64,000 bases of DNA from Terriglobia bacterium. Lineage in GTDB: Bacteria; Acidobacteriota; Terriglobia; Bryobacterales; Bryobacteraceae. The notes under the pieces are model-generated. The model did no database searches, had not been told where the DNA came from, and saw only the letters and a list, made by a program, of their open reading frames with translations. The stretch covers positions 53,564-117,563 of the forward strand of contig JAJPJN010000097.1 in assembly GCA_021324185.1 (NCBI GenBank), in the 5' to 3' direction. The position numbers and the translations under genes are program-made. Shown here one piece after another: positions 1-8,994 of this stretch. Numbering within the stretch: the stretch's first letter is position 1; the number at the start of each line of letters is the position of its first letter.

Positions 1-951
1 TTCCAACTGAGTGGCGACGCAGGTGGTCCTTAGCATAGAGTTCATGCCCGGTGATTGCCTGGCAACACGCTCCATGGCCTGTTCGTCGCCGCGCGCCACT
101 TTGGCGAGATCGGCTCTCAGGGAGCCAGTTTCGATTTTTGACAACTGCTCGAAATAGGCGCGCGTCACCTCGTTAAGTTGGAACGGAAAGTTATAAGCGG
201 ATAAGCGGTAGAGCGCTCCCGCCAGGTGGTAAATGGCGTTGTCCGGGACGGGACGGGAACTGTGTCCCCCTTTGTTCCGAACTTCGAAGCGGAAATCGGC
301 ATACGTCTTTTCTGCAAGCCCAATTTCGTTGGCGATGCGTTTGCCATTGATCATTTCGCCCTTACCGCCTTCATTGATCGCGAACTCGGCATCGATCAGG
401 TCGCGATGGTTTTTGAGCAGCCAATCTACGCCGTTGTACGGCCCGCCGCCTTCTTCATCGGCCGTAAGGGCGACGATCAGATCGCGGTCCGGATGGAAGC
501 CTTCGCGTTTATAACGGATGAGATTTGCCACCCAGATGGCGGCTTGCGCTTTATCATCCGTCGTACCCCGGCCGTAAAAATAACCATCCTTTTCTATGAA
601 CTGGAAGGGATCCATGCTCCAGTCTTCGCGTCTGGCTTCGACAACATCTATGTGCGCGAGCAAAAGAATTGGTTTGTGCGCGCCGGTGCCGTGATAGCGC
701 ACCACCACGTTGTACTTGGTAGGGCTTGCTCCGCCAACGAAAATGTCTTTCTCCGGAAAACCCGCGGCCTTGAGCCGGGCGGCGACCGCTTGGGCTATTG
801 GGGTGGTGGCTCCTGTGCTAAAGCCGGACTTGCTCTCGACCATCTCGGCATAAATCGACCGCGCCAGCCGTTGGTCGGCCTCAGGCGGCAGCAAAGAAGC
901 AGCCCGTAGTGACACATATCCGCATAGCAGAACAGATGACAACTTCCACAT
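1..951 (-). CDS. M20-family metallopeptidase, exported (3' end cut by window edge)
   Basis: This is an exported di-zinc aminoacylase/carboxypeptidase-type hydrolase. Reading from the ATG at 951 the frame stays open to base 1, giving 317 codons without a stop, so the C-terminus lies outside the window. Residues 1-19 look like a signal peptide. The M20 signatures are in order: H100-x-D102 in the LLLAHIDVV segment, Asp132 in GRGTTDDKA, the ADEEGGG segment with the catalytic Glu at about 166-167, and a later GGHSS that begins the dimerisation domain. It starts 28 bases after the stop of the MFS gene on the same strand, so the two may be co-transcribed. The M20 family is certain from the motifs. 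The substrate (dipeptide, N-acyl amino acid or other) cannot be told. Confidence 0.9.
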   Translation of the reverse strand, partial: MWKLSSVLLCGYVSLRAASLLPPEADQRLARSIYAEMVESKSGFSTGATTPIAQAVAARLKAAGFPEKDIFVGGASPTKYNVVVRYHGTGAHKPILLLAHIDVVEARREDWSMDPFQFIEKDGYFYGRGTTDDKAQAAIWVANLIRYKREGFHPDRDLIVALTADEEGGGPYNGVDWLLKNHRDLIDAEFAINEGGKGEMINGKRIANEIGLAEKTYADFRFEVRNKGGHSSRPVPDNAIYHLAGALYRLSAYNFPFQLNEVTRAYFEQLSKIETGSLRADLAKVARGDEQAMERVARQSPGMNSMLRTTCVATQLE

Positions 952-979
952 TGCAGCTATTGTGGCATGCGGTTGCGCT

Positions 980-2608
980 TCATACCGGCGTATAAATCAT
1001 GCGCGAAACAGAGGGCGGGCGGCCGTCTTTCTGAAACGATCGCACTTTTTCAATTACGGCTGTGTCCTTCATCGTCAGGCGTTCGCGTTGCCGCAGATAT
1101 TCGGCCCAGGATTCGACCAGGAAATTTTCGACATAGCGCTCAGGGTTTGCGGAATCGTGATACAGCGCCCAACGGATGGCGCCATCGCGCAGACGGATGG
1201 GCCGCACGCATTCAATCGCTTGGAGAAATGCGTTCTCAGTGCGCGGATCAATATCGTACTCGACGGAGATCAGTACGGGACCGTCTTCAGGCCGAAGCTC
1301 GATGAGAACAGTGGGATCCGATCGATTCAGCCCGCGCGCGGAGGAAAGATCCGCCATCCGGCCAGAAGGAATGCGGAAGCGCCTGGCAGCAGGAAGGCCG
1401 AGCAGCAATCCGCCCGCGGCGGCATAGAGTGCGATGGCCGTGCCGAAGTGTTCAGCTACCGCGCCCCAGATTGCGCTGCCAATGGCCATGCCTGCCTGAA
1501 ACACCATTTGATAGCTTCCCAATAAGCGCGCCTGAACCCAGGCCGGCGCAGAAAGTTGCACGGCGATGTTGAAGGTAGAAGTTGTACTTGTCCAGGCGAA
1601 ACCTCCCAGCAGCAAAGCCGGAACCACATAAATGGTTCGATGCGCGAAACCCATCACTGCGAGCACGAGTGCAAAAATGACGGAAGCGCTGACGACGATT
1701 ACGTCCGATGTAAAGCGCGCCCGGACGTGCGGCAAAAGAATCGCGCCGGCGACTGCGCCGAGCCCGATACAGCCGTTCAAGAGCCCGTAACCCAGCGCGC
1801 CGGATTTGAGATCCTGCTGGGCCACGACCGCGAGCAGCGCCCACATCGCAGCCACACAGCTTGTCAGAAGAAACGCGCGCACCAGAATGCGCTGGATCTC
1901 CGGCGCATACGAAACATAACGGATCCCGGCGCGGATAGAACCCAACATGCGTTCTGCCGGCAGATCGCTGGTGTGCAGAGGTTTGCGGCGCCAGACGTAC
2001 AGGACAAATATGACGCAGATGAAAGAAGCGGCATTGACCGCGAACACCGCGCCGCCGCCCAGCATGGGGCTGGCAAAAAATGCCATGGTCAGGCCACCCA
2101 GCGCCGGTCCCACTGCCCGCGCGAGGTTATATCCCGCGCTGTTGAGCGATATGGCCTGAGGTAGTTCCGATCGTGGTACGAGTTCTGGAACGATTGCCTG
2201 CCAGGCGGGATTGTTCATGGCCGCGCCAATGTTCAACATCAGAGTCAAAAACAGCAGCATCCAAGGCCCGATCACGCCTAAAAACGCGAGCACGCTGAGA
2301 ACGGCGGCAATCACCAGCATCCAGCTCTGCCAAAAAATCAAAAGCTTTCTGCGATCCAGAATGTCGGCCGTGGCGCCGGCCGGAAGACCCACTAACAACA
2401 CTGGCAGGCTGGCCGCGGTTTGCATTAGCGCGATTAGCAACGGCGAGCGTGTCAGAGACGTCATCAGCCATGTTGCTCCGGTGTCCTGCATCCAACCGCC
2501 AATATTCGACAGAACGGAGGCAATTAGCCGGTTCCGGAATAGGGGCTGGCGCAACGGACTCCAGGCCGAATCTGCAGGCTGTCCAGTTACAACGGTTTCG
2601 CCGGTCAT
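980..2608 (-). CDS. MFS transporter of the EntS-like transmembrane secretion effector type (MFS_3)
   Basis: This is an inner-membrane major facilitator with about 12 hydrophobic segments in residues 20-410, followed by a roughly 110-residue soluble C-terminal tail. The tail (LRPEDGPVLISVEY through IEKVRSFQKDG) resembles the small ferredoxin-like domain at the end of MFS_3 proteins, which also include EntS-type siderophore exporters. I chose the ATG at 2608 (542 aa). The frame can extend to a GTG at 2653, but no Shine-Dalgarno is seen there and a weak TTGACT-16-TACCCT promoter would place the transcript start between the two codons. The gene diverges from the TonB receptor. A siderophore or drug export role is inference; the cargo is unknown. 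Confidence 0.85.
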   Translation of the reverse strand: MTGETVVTGQPADSAWSPLRQPLFRNRLIASVLSNIGGWMQDTGATWLMTSLTRSPLLIALMQTAASLPVLLVGLPAGATADILDRRKLLIFWQSWMLVIAAVLSVLAFLGVIGPWMLLFLTLMLNIGAAMNNPAWQAIVPELVPRSELPQAISLNSAGYNLARAVGPALGGLTMAFFASPMLGGGAVFAVNAASFICVIFVLYVWRRKPLHTSDLPAERMLGSIRAGIRYVSYAPEIQRILVRAFLLTSCVAAMWALLAVVAQQDLKSGALGYGLLNGCIGLGAVAGAILLPHVRARFTSDVIVVSASVIFALVLAVMGFAHRTIYVVPALLLGGFAWTSTTSTFNIAVQLSAPAWVQARLLGSYQMVFQAGMAIGSAIWGAVAEHFGTAIALYAAAGGLLLGLPAARRFRIPSGRMADLSSARGLNRSDPTVLIELRPEDGPVLISVEYDIDPRTENAFLQAIECVRPIRLRDGAIRWALYHDSANPERYVENFLVESWAEYLRQRERLTMKDTAVIEKVRSFQKDGRPPSVSRMIYTPV

Positions 2609-2683
2609 GGTACGGCAGGCACAAGGCCAGTTTAGGGTACGCTGTCTTTTCACGAAGTCAAACAGATAAGATTGAGTGATTTA

Positions 2684-5185
2684 ATGCTGCGGGGCGTCGT
2701 GTTTCTCTCTCTTTTATTCGCGCTTGCGCTGCTGGGGGCGGCGCCCGTCCTGGAAGCACAAGGCTGCCTTCCGGGAACGCTGCGCGTCGTTGTCAAGGAC
2801 TCGCAGGAGGCGCCTATCTTCGATGTGCAAGTCCAGATCTCCTCGGCAGACAAAAAACTGGGGCCGGAAGTTACTCATGCCGAAGGCGTGGCGGACTTCG
2901 CCAATGTGCCTTGCGGAACCTGGACCGTTAGCGCTACCAAATCAGGCTTCGAAGATGCCACGGGAACGGCCCAGATCGAGTCCGCAATTTCTCGCGAGAT
3001 CACCCTCGTAATGAATCCGCAGATTGTTCGGTCAAGCGTGAACGTCGAAGAAAAAGCGCCGCCTGTTGCCCAGAATTCTTCGGTACAAACCGAAGTCCAC
3101 CCTTCTGAAGTAAGAACTCTTCCCACTAATCCGGCCACGGTGGGCGAAACGCTTCCCCTGGTTCCCGGTGTGGTTCGTAATGCGCAAGGCGAATTGATCA
3201 TCGACGGATCGGGTGAACAGCGCAGCAGCCTGGTAGTTAACCAGAGTGATCAAACCGATCCTGCGACCGGCCAGTTCGGGCAAACAGTTCCGATTGACAG
3301 CATCGATACGGTCAACGTGCTGAACACGCCGTTTTTAGCGCAGTACGGCCGTTTCACCCAGAGTGTCGTAGCGATTGAGACCAAGCGCGGCGGTGAAAAG
3401 TGGCATGCTGACCTGAACGATCCGTTCCCGGATTTCCGGGTCCGCAGTTGGCATCTGGTGGGAATTCGCAATGAGACGCCGCGATTCGCCTTCGGTGGCC
3501 CGATCGAGCGAAACCGGCTCTATTTTAATTCCGCCATTGTGTACATCATCGACAAGGTCCCCAGCCGGACGCTCGGGTTTCCGCGCAATGAATCGAAACA
3601 CGAATCGATCAATTCCTTTTCCCAGCTTGATTACATTGCATCCAGCAAGCAGATTATTACCGCCACCTTTCATTTCAGCCCGCAACACATTAATTTTGTA
3701 AATCCGGATTATTTCAATCCGCAGCCGGTTACGCCCACTTACGCGCAACATAATTACATCGGCACCGTTTCGGACAACTATGGACTCTGGGGCGGAACAC
3801 TCAACAGCTCCGTTTCCCTTCAGCGATTTGATGCCTACATCAGCGCGCAAGGTCGGGCCGACATGGTATTGACGCCTGAAGGCAACCAGGGAGATTACTT
3901 TGCAACTCAGACCCGGTCGGCCAAACGCACAGAATGGCTAGAAATCTGGTCCCCGGCGCCATGGACGTTCGTCGGTGTACACCAATTCAAGATCGGCAGT
4001 TCTCTTACTTATTCGAGTGATCGCGGCCAGTATTCATTCCGACCGGTGAACATTGTCAATTCCGCCGGGCAGTTACTCGAAAATATATCTTTCACCATGC
4101 CGCCGCCGTTCGGGCGCTTCGATACCGAGGTTACTGCATATGCTCAGGATCACTGGTCGGCAACACCTCGTATCGCGTTTGATTACGGCATTCGATTTGA
4201 ACATCAGAAACTGGCGGATAGTTTTCGGATCGCCCCGCGCGTCGGAGTTGCAATCACTCCGTTTTCCGATGCGCGTACCGTATTTCGCGCCGGCTACGGC
4301 CAGTTTTACGATCACATCCCGTTAGATGTCTATACATTTGGCCGGTATCCGATCCGAACCATTACAGATTACGATCCGGCCACGGGCATTCCTTTGGGTC
4401 CTCCCGTTACGTACACAGATGTGATCGGAAGTATCACGGGCCCAACGTCCTTTTTGGTGCGGGGAGAGCGAATAGCAGGAGCGTTCTCACCACGCGGAAG
4501 CACTCTTAACTTACAAGTGGAACATGCGTTTTCGCATTCGGTAGATGCTCGCGCCGTTTACTTAAATAATCGTTCTGTGGGTCTGATCGTGCTCGATCCG
4601 GATCTGCTTGGCAAAACTCATGAGCTTGTTTTGAATGGAGACGGCAGTTCGACGTACCGGCAGTTAGAACTGACCGGCCGTTACCGGATCAAAGAAGGAC
4701 AGCAGCTTATCTTCTCCTATACGCGCAGCCGCGCCGAGGGAAACTTGAATGGTTACGACAACTTCGTAGGTAACTTTCCGCGAGCCGTACTTCTTCGACC
4801 TAACATTTACTCCGTATTGCCCGGAGACGTACCGAATCGATTTCTGATGTGGGGTAGCTTTGAGCCCCACATCTGGAATCTGACCGTGGCTCCCATCGTC
4901 GAATATAGAACCGGTTTCCCGTATGCGATCTACGATGTATATCAGAGCTACGTGGGCACGCCTTATCTCACTCGCTTCCGCGATTTCTTTTCCGCCGACG
5001 CCCGCCTATCCCGAATTTTCAAAGTGACGGACAAGTACTCTGTGCGACTCTCTGTAACCGGCTTCAATCTCACGAATCACTTCAATCCGTTGCTGGTTCA
5101 TGACAATACCGCAGATCCGCAGTACGGCGTCTTTTTCGGTAATTATCACCGGCGCTATCGCTTCGATTTCGAAGTTCTGTTCTGA
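2684..5185 (+). CDS. TonB-dependent receptor with N-terminal carboxypeptidase-regulatory domain
   Basis: This 833-residue outer-membrane receptor has a signal peptide (residues 1-26, ending near LEAQG), a carboxypeptidase-regulatory-like beta-sandwich (about 28-115), a plug domain (about 130-235) and a beta-barrel ending in aromatic residue Phe, with a final strand of alternating aromatics. It is shorter than the roughly 1000-1200-residue Oar-like receptors usual in Acidobacteriota. A TTG at 2672 could extend it by four residues; the ATG at 2684 is preferred because it starts a clean signal peptide. No SusD-like partner is present. The stop TGA shares its last A with the ATG of the next gene, so translation is probably coupled. 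The ligand is unknown. The divergent MFS exporter suggests, without proving, a shared small-molecule transport task. Confidence 0.9.
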   Translation: MLRGVVFLSLLFALALLGAAPVLEAQGCLPGTLRVVVKDSQEAPIFDVQVQISSADKKLGPEVTHAEGVADFANVPCGTWTVSATKSGFEDATGTAQIESAISREITLVMNPQIVRSSVNVEEKAPPVAQNSSVQTEVHPSEVRTLPTNPATVGETLPLVPGVVRNAQGELIIDGSGEQRSSLVVNQSDQTDPATGQFGQTVPIDSIDTVNVLNTPFLAQYGRFTQSVVAIETKRGGEKWHADLNDPFPDFRVRSWHLVGIRNETPRFAFGGPIERNRLYFNSAIVYIIDKVPSRTLGFPRNESKHESINSFSQLDYIASSKQIITATFHFSPQHINFVNPDYFNPQPVTPTYAQHNYIGTVSDNYGLWGGTLNSSVSLQRFDAYISAQGRADMVLTPEGNQGDYFATQTRSAKRTEWLEIWSPAPWTFVGVHQFKIGSSLTYSSDRGQYSFRPVNIVNSAGQLLENISFTMPPPFGRFDTEVTAYAQDHWSATPRIAFDYGIRFEHQKLADSFRIAPRVGVAITPFSDARTVFRAGYGQFYDHIPLDVYTFGRYPIRTITDYDPATGIPLGPPVTYTDVIGSITGPTSFLVRGERIAGAFSPRGSTLNLQVEHAFSHSVDARAVYLNNRSVGLIVLDPDLLGKTHELVLNGDGSSTYRQLELTGRYRIKEGQQLIFSYTRSRAEGNLNGYDNFVGNFPRAVLLRPNIYSVLPGDVPNRFLMWGSFEPHIWNLTVAPIVEYRTGFPYAIYDVYQSYVGTPYLTRFRDFFSADARLSRIFKVTDKYSVRLSVTGFNLTNHFNPLLVHDNTADPQYGVFFGNYHRRYRFDFEVLF

Positions 5186-5898
5186 TGCCCCGCAGCCGGC
5201 GCAACGAACTGGAGCGGGAGCTCGCTAAAGCTGCGGACCCGAAACGCGCAAAAAATCTCACTTGGTTCTTCAAAACCGGTAAAGGCGAGTACGGCGAGGG
5301 CGATCGCTTCATCGGCCTGACAGTACCCACAACGCGGCGAATCGCTCTGCGGTATCGCGATCTTACGCTAAACGATTTGGCGGCACTTCTGCTCTCACCG
5401 ATACACGAATATCGAATGGCGGCTTTAGAGATCCTGGTAGCTCAATTCGAAAGGGCGCGTGAACCGGAGAGGACGCGATTCGTAGAGTTTTATTTGCAAC
5501 AAACGGGGAGCATCAATAACTGGGACTTAGTGGACACTTCAGCCCCATACATACTGGGTGAGTATCTTTTGACGCGGCCCCGTCAAATTTTAGATGAGCT
5601 TGCGTCCTCTGTCAACATCTGGGAGCGCCGGATTGCGATCGTCGCAACTCTCGCTTTTCTAAAAAAGGGACAAGTAGCCTACACGTTCCGTATCTCCGAA
5701 CGCTTGCTTCGTGACTCCCACGACCTGATCCATAAAGCCACCGGTTGGGCGCTGCGCGAAGCTGGGAAAGTCGATACCCCGGCGCTGTTGCGTTTTCTTT
5801 CCAGGCATTACGCGCAAATTCCCCGCACTACGCTACGCTATGCCATCGAGCGCTTCCCACGCGAGCAGCGCCACGCGATCTTGTGCGGGAAGTTTTGA
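5185..5898 (+). CDS. AlkD-like DNA alkylation repair protein
   Basis: This 237-residue all-helical protein belongs to the DNA_alkylation_repair (AlkD, HEAT-like) family, whose characterised members excise N3- and N7-alkylated purines without base flipping. The typical segments are present: GEYGEGDRFIGLTVPTTR near residue 33, NNWDLVDTSAPYILGEYL near residue 111, NIWERRIAIVATLAFLKKG near 145, and HDLIHKATGWALREAGK near 175 followed by LRYAIERFP. The W-D pair in NNWDLVD and the Arg of WERRIAIV correspond to the DNA-contact residues of the family. The start overlaps the receptor stop by one base (TGATG). The gene ends directly against the stop of a convergent small reading frame (TGATCA). Confidence 0.9.
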   Translation: MPRSRRNELERELAKAADPKRAKNLTWFFKTGKGEYGEGDRFIGLTVPTTRRIALRYRDLTLNDLAALLLSPIHEYRMAALEILVAQFERAREPERTRFVEFYLQQTGSINNWDLVDTSAPYILGEYLLTRPRQILDELASSVNIWERRIAIVATLAFLKKGQVAYTFRISERLLRDSHDLIHKATGWALREAGKVDTPALLRFLSRHYAQIPRTTLRYAIERFPREQRHAILCGKF

Positions 5899-6108
5899 TC
5901 AGGACTGGGCCGTTTCTGTCTTTTGCGGCCGGTGCTTCTCGATCCACGCGTCTAGCCCGGACGTTCGCCCGCTCAGAAATTTGACTGCAAACGGGATTTC
6001 ATCGGGATGGCTCGCCGACCAGGCGATGATCCGCTCGAATTTTGTGATGTCATCCTGGATCGCGCTGATCTCGACCAGTTCCTCTTCTATAATCTGCGGG
6101 TCTCGCAC
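5899..6108 (-). CDS. Small hypothetical protein, possible remnant of an ATP-dependent DNA ligase N-terminus
   Basis: The frame encodes 69 residues from a GTG at 6108; an in-frame TAG lies four codons upstream, so it cannot be longer. The pattern of residues 12-48 (a helix with ISAIQDDITKFERI, then HPDEIPFAVKFLSGR) resembles the start of the helical N-terminal domain of bacterial ATP-dependent DNA ligases, where a threshold helix is followed by a P-x-E-x-P-x-x-V-x-x-L-S-G segment. Nothing of the nucleotidyltransferase core follows. The gene is convergent and contiguous with the AlkD-like gene. It may be a decayed ligase gene, a free-standing helical protein, or a chance frame. The ligase likeness is recalled from family pattern and has not been tested. 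Confidence 0.45.
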   Translation of the reverse strand: MRDPQIIEEELVEISAIQDDITKFERIIAWSASHPDEIPFAVKFLSGRTSGLDAWIEKHRPQKTETAQS

Positions 6109-6194
6109 GAACCGAATCTAACATGGACCGGCGGGCAGACGGATCCTGTATTTTCTGCAGCCATGCCCGCGCCAGCGCGCGCGACAATGGCCTA

Positions 6195-7625
6195 ATGCGC
6201 CGGGCTGTTGTTATCGGGAGTGGACCGAACGGCCTTTCAGCCGCCATCACGCTGGCTCGAGAGGGACTCGACGTCGAGGTACGAGAGGCCGAAACAGTGC
6301 CGGGAGGCAGCGCCCGCTCGGCTGAACTGACGCTCCCGGGTTTTGTTCACGACATCGGATCGGCTGTTTACCCATTCGCACTTGCATCTCCATTTTTTTC
6401 AAAACTGCGTCTGGATTTGTATGGTCTCGAATGGGTCCACCCTTCCGCTCCCTTAGCGCATCCTTTGGACGATGGAACGGCTGTTGTTCTGGAGCGGAAC
6501 ATTGGGGCTACCGGCGCCAATCTCGATGCAGCCGATGTCCGGGCGTATAGCGACCTGTTCTCCCCCATCGTTGAGAACTGGGATGTTTTGATTCCCGATC
6601 TTCTGCGGCCCGTCTTCCATGTGCCACGGCGTCCGGTGCTGCTCGCGCGCTTTGGCTTTCGAGCGCTACAGCCGGCGGCAATGCTTGCGAAATCGGCATT
6701 CAAAGGCCTGCGCGCACGGGCGCTCTTTGCCGGATTGGCCGCACATTCCATTTTGAAGCTGGAACAGCCGCTTAGCTCCGCCTTCGCGCTGATGTTGGGT
6801 GGCGCCGCTCATGCCGTGGGATGGCCGTTTGCCGGTGGAGGCGCGCAGAGCATCACACATGCTTTGATTTCCATATTGACCGGATCAGGGGGCCGCATTG
6901 CGACCGGCGCGCGCGTAAACACACTCGACGAATTGGATTCGCCGCAACTGACGCTCTGCGGTATCAGCCCGAAAGGATTGCTGCGGATCGCGGCCAAACA
7001 GCTTGCCGGAAGGCCCTATGCCGATCTGCTGCGGCGATTTAAATACGGCCCTGGAGCCTTTAAGATGGACTGGGCGCTGCGTGAACCGATCCCGTGGCGC
7101 GCCAAAGATTGCCTTCGCGCGGGCACCGTACACGTGGGAGGAACGCTCGAAGAGATTGCGGCATCGGAACGCACGGCTTACACCGGCAAGGCGCCCGCCC
7201 GCCCCTTTGTTCTTTTGGCCCAGCCGAGTTTGTTCGATCCATCGCGCGCGCCCGCCGGCCGGCACACGGCGTGGGCTTATTGCCATGTGCCTAATGGCTG
7301 GCCGCATTCGGCGCAGGATGTAATCGAGGGACAGATTGAGCGATTTGCGCCGGGATTCCGGGAATGCATTCTGGCGCGCTCTTGTCTCGGCCCGCTGGAT
7401 CTGGAGGCACAAGATGAAAACCTCGTGGGTGGCGACGTGAACTGCGGCTCGCCCACGCTGGGCCAGTTCATCTTTCGTCCCACTTGGAGAGAATACGCAA
7501 CCCCGCTGCGCGGTGTTTATCTTTGTTCGGCGGCCACTCCACCGGGCGGCGGAGTTCACGGCATGTGCGGCTATAACGCTGCTAATGTGGCGCTGCGCCG
7601 TTTGCAGCGGCGGCCATTACTGTGA
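6195..7625 (+). CDS. FAD/NAD(P)-dependent oxidoreductase of the phytoene desaturase-like family
   Basis: This 476-residue flavoprotein has an N-terminal Rossmann fold with GSGPNG at residues 8-13 (GxGxxG), a VREAETVPGGSARSAEL segment typical of amine-oxidase/phytoene-dehydrogenase proteins, and a C-terminal FAD-closing segment (GGGVHGMCGYNAA, about residues 451-463). I chose the ATG at 6195 because it puts the dinucleotide fold right at the N-terminus; an upstream ATG at 6123 would add 24 residues without family character. No carotenoid genes lie nearby, so the substrate is unknown. The group is broadly annotated as NAD(P)/FAD-dependent oxidoreductase and is conserved in many non-carotenogenic bacteria. 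Confidence 0.85.
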   Translation: MRRAVVIGSGPNGLSAAITLAREGLDVEVREAETVPGGSARSAELTLPGFVHDIGSAVYPFALASPFFSKLRLDLYGLEWVHPSAPLAHPLDDGTAVVLERNIGATGANLDAADVRAYSDLFSPIVENWDVLIPDLLRPVFHVPRRPVLLARFGFRALQPAAMLAKSAFKGLRARALFAGLAAHSILKLEQPLSSAFALMLGGAAHAVGWPFAGGGAQSITHALISILTGSGGRIATGARVNTLDELDSPQLTLCGISPKGLLRIAAKQLAGRPYADLLRRFKYGPGAFKMDWALREPIPWRAKDCLRAGTVHVGGTLEEIAASERTAYTGKAPARPFVLLAQPSLFDPSRAPAGRHTAWAYCHVPNGWPHSAQDVIEGQIERFAPGFRECILARSCLGPLDLEAQDENLVGGDVNCGSPTLGQFIFRPTWREYATPLRGVYLCSAATPPGGGVHGMCGYNAANVALRRLQRRPLL

Positions 7626-7645
7626 AGCAGCATGGACTCGTTCAG

Positions 7646-8554
7646 TTAGCGCCTCAAGCGTCTAACCCCGCAGGCATCACCTTGTGCTCCAATGTCTAGC
7701 ACGATAATGTCATTGAAGCCAGCTCGTTCTAGCGTTGCATATGACAATCTACACTGACTTACTGGGATGCGGGAACAGTCGACAAGCAACTTCGCTTTCG
7801 CTGGAATCTCGATTCTCGCTCTAACACTTAGTTCGTCAGCAGGAACGTTGATCGCAAGAGGCTGGTGGGCGGCGGCGAACTTCTGACGGTCGCGAACATC
7901 AACTACGCGCCGGGACAGCATCAATTCCTGCAATTGTTCGATTGTAATTTCGTGAATTAGGGCAGTTGTAGGAGCAAATTGAACGCCCGGCTTAACGGAC
8001 GGTAAGGGGTCTTTCAGGGTTGCTATCGTGTGTGACCGTGAGTTGAACCGGGTCAGTACCACTACGCGTTCAAGGCGAGGGAGCATCCCTTGCCAGAGCC
8101 CCGTGACGCGGCCACCCGAATCGAGCAAGATTAGTGTCGGAGTACCAACCAGATTCAAATTCCGAAATGATCGGTGGAGCACGTTTTGGACTGGCAGCGA
8201 CATACCGGAAGCGATTTGGTCAATCTGGCGCTGCTCGGGAACAATAACGACAAAGTTGACTTCCGCTCGACGGCATTCGGCTCTCAGCTTTTGTAGGAAA
8301 TACAGGTAATCCCTGGGGTAGTTGTCTCGAAGATCGAGGGCAGCAACCAAGCAGCTCCCGCTGCAGGACGGCAGCAATCCGACTGAAACCCGATCATCGA
8401 GATGTATGTTCCGTTTCGAAAGCGAGGAGCCTGCGAGCGACGGGACATAGTGAACAGCCAGGAAAACGAGGAAAGCGCCGGCCGCAACTATTGCAGTTTC
8501 TCGTATCCAACTAATTAAGCGCACTTGGTACTTCAATTGTGCTAAGGCTCCCAA
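7646..8554 (-). CDS. Membrane-anchored thioredoxin-fold protein with C-terminal rhodanese domain
   Basis: This 302-residue protein has one membrane segment (about 19-38), then a thioredoxin-like domain (about 55-175) and a rhodanese-like domain (about 200-295). The thioredoxin domain carries C64-SGS-C68, a CxxxC spacing as in SCO/SenC proteins rather than the CxxC of thioredoxin, and a VGTPT segment with the cis-Pro at 139. In the rhodanese domain VVDVRD (218-222) is conserved and Cys260 (LLVDCS) occupies the catalytic position. The best start is the TTG at 8554, overlapping the upstream lipoprotein gene by 13 bases. It is the last gene of the cysteine-peptide operon. A role in thiol or disulfide handling of the peptide outside the cytoplasmic membrane is inference. 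Confidence 0.7.
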   Translation of the reverse strand: MGALAQLKYQVRLISWIRETAIVAAGAFLVFLAVHYVPSLAGSSLSKRNIHLDDRVSVGLLPSCSGSCLVAALDLRDNYPRDYLYFLQKLRAECRRAEVNFVVIVPEQRQIDQIASGMSLPVQNVLHRSFRNLNLVGTPTLILLDSGGRVTGLWQGMLPRLERVVVLTRFNSRSHTIATLKDPLPSVKPGVQFAPTTALIHEITIEQLQELMLSRRVVDVRDRQKFAAAHQPLAINVPADELSVRARIEIPAKAKLLVDCSRIPVSQCRLSYATLERAGFNDIIVLDIGAQGDACGVRRLRR

Positions 8555-8985
8555 GCTTGTCGGCGACTAAAAATTTGTCTTGGCGTTTCTACCAGTCCGT
8601 GTCCATTTTCAATTCTGAAGTAGTAGAATAGCTTTCCTCTACCCGTGGCGGGCGAGCCATCAATGATCAATTTTCGGAACACTGTTCCGCGAACGGCGTC
8701 CTCGACGCTGCGTGCAAGTAGCGGGTCTGGAATCTGCTCTAATGCTGACCGTGTGATATGGCCGTCGGAATCCACGACAACACTCGCTACGGCCAGCCCC
8801 TCCTTCTTCTGCTTGATAGCTTCGGCCGGGTACACAGGTAGTGGTGCCGAAATAGCGAAGGACTCTGCCCCAAGCGCGCCAATCATACTGATCTCGTGTT
8901 TTGTCGCAGTTCTATTACAGGCGGATAGCGTAATGAGCGGGACAATAGACCAACCAAGTGGCCAGATAATTAAATGACCGATCAT
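8542..8985 (-). CDS. Lipoprotein with TonB C-terminal-like domain
   Basis: The 147-residue product begins with a hydrophobic signal ending in a lipobox (LSAC, acylated Cys at 23). From about residue 48 it has the TonB_C pattern: P-x-YP-x-x-A, then a VASVVVDSDGHI strand-turn and a final FYYFRIENG strand. True TonB proteins have an N-terminal membrane anchor and proline spacer; here the domain is instead anchored by lipid, so energy transduction is doubtful. It starts nine bases after the stop of the six-cysteine peptide gene and overlaps the thioredoxin/rhodanese gene by 13 bases, which indicates an operon. Its function within the operon is unknown. Confidence 0.75.
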   Translation of the reverse strand: MIGHLIIWPLGWSIVPLITLSACNRTATKHEISMIGALGAESFAISAPLPVYPAEAIKQKKEGLAVASVVVDSDGHITRSALEQIPDPLLARSVEDAVRGTVFRKLIIDGSPATGRGKLFYYFRIENGHGLVETPRQIFSRRQAWEP

Positions 8986-8994
8986 GTGACAAAG

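Noticed and set aside
226..909. Plus-strand frame of 227 residues at the left edge
   Set aside because: It is antisense to the M20 peptidase, whose motifs are all on the minus strand.
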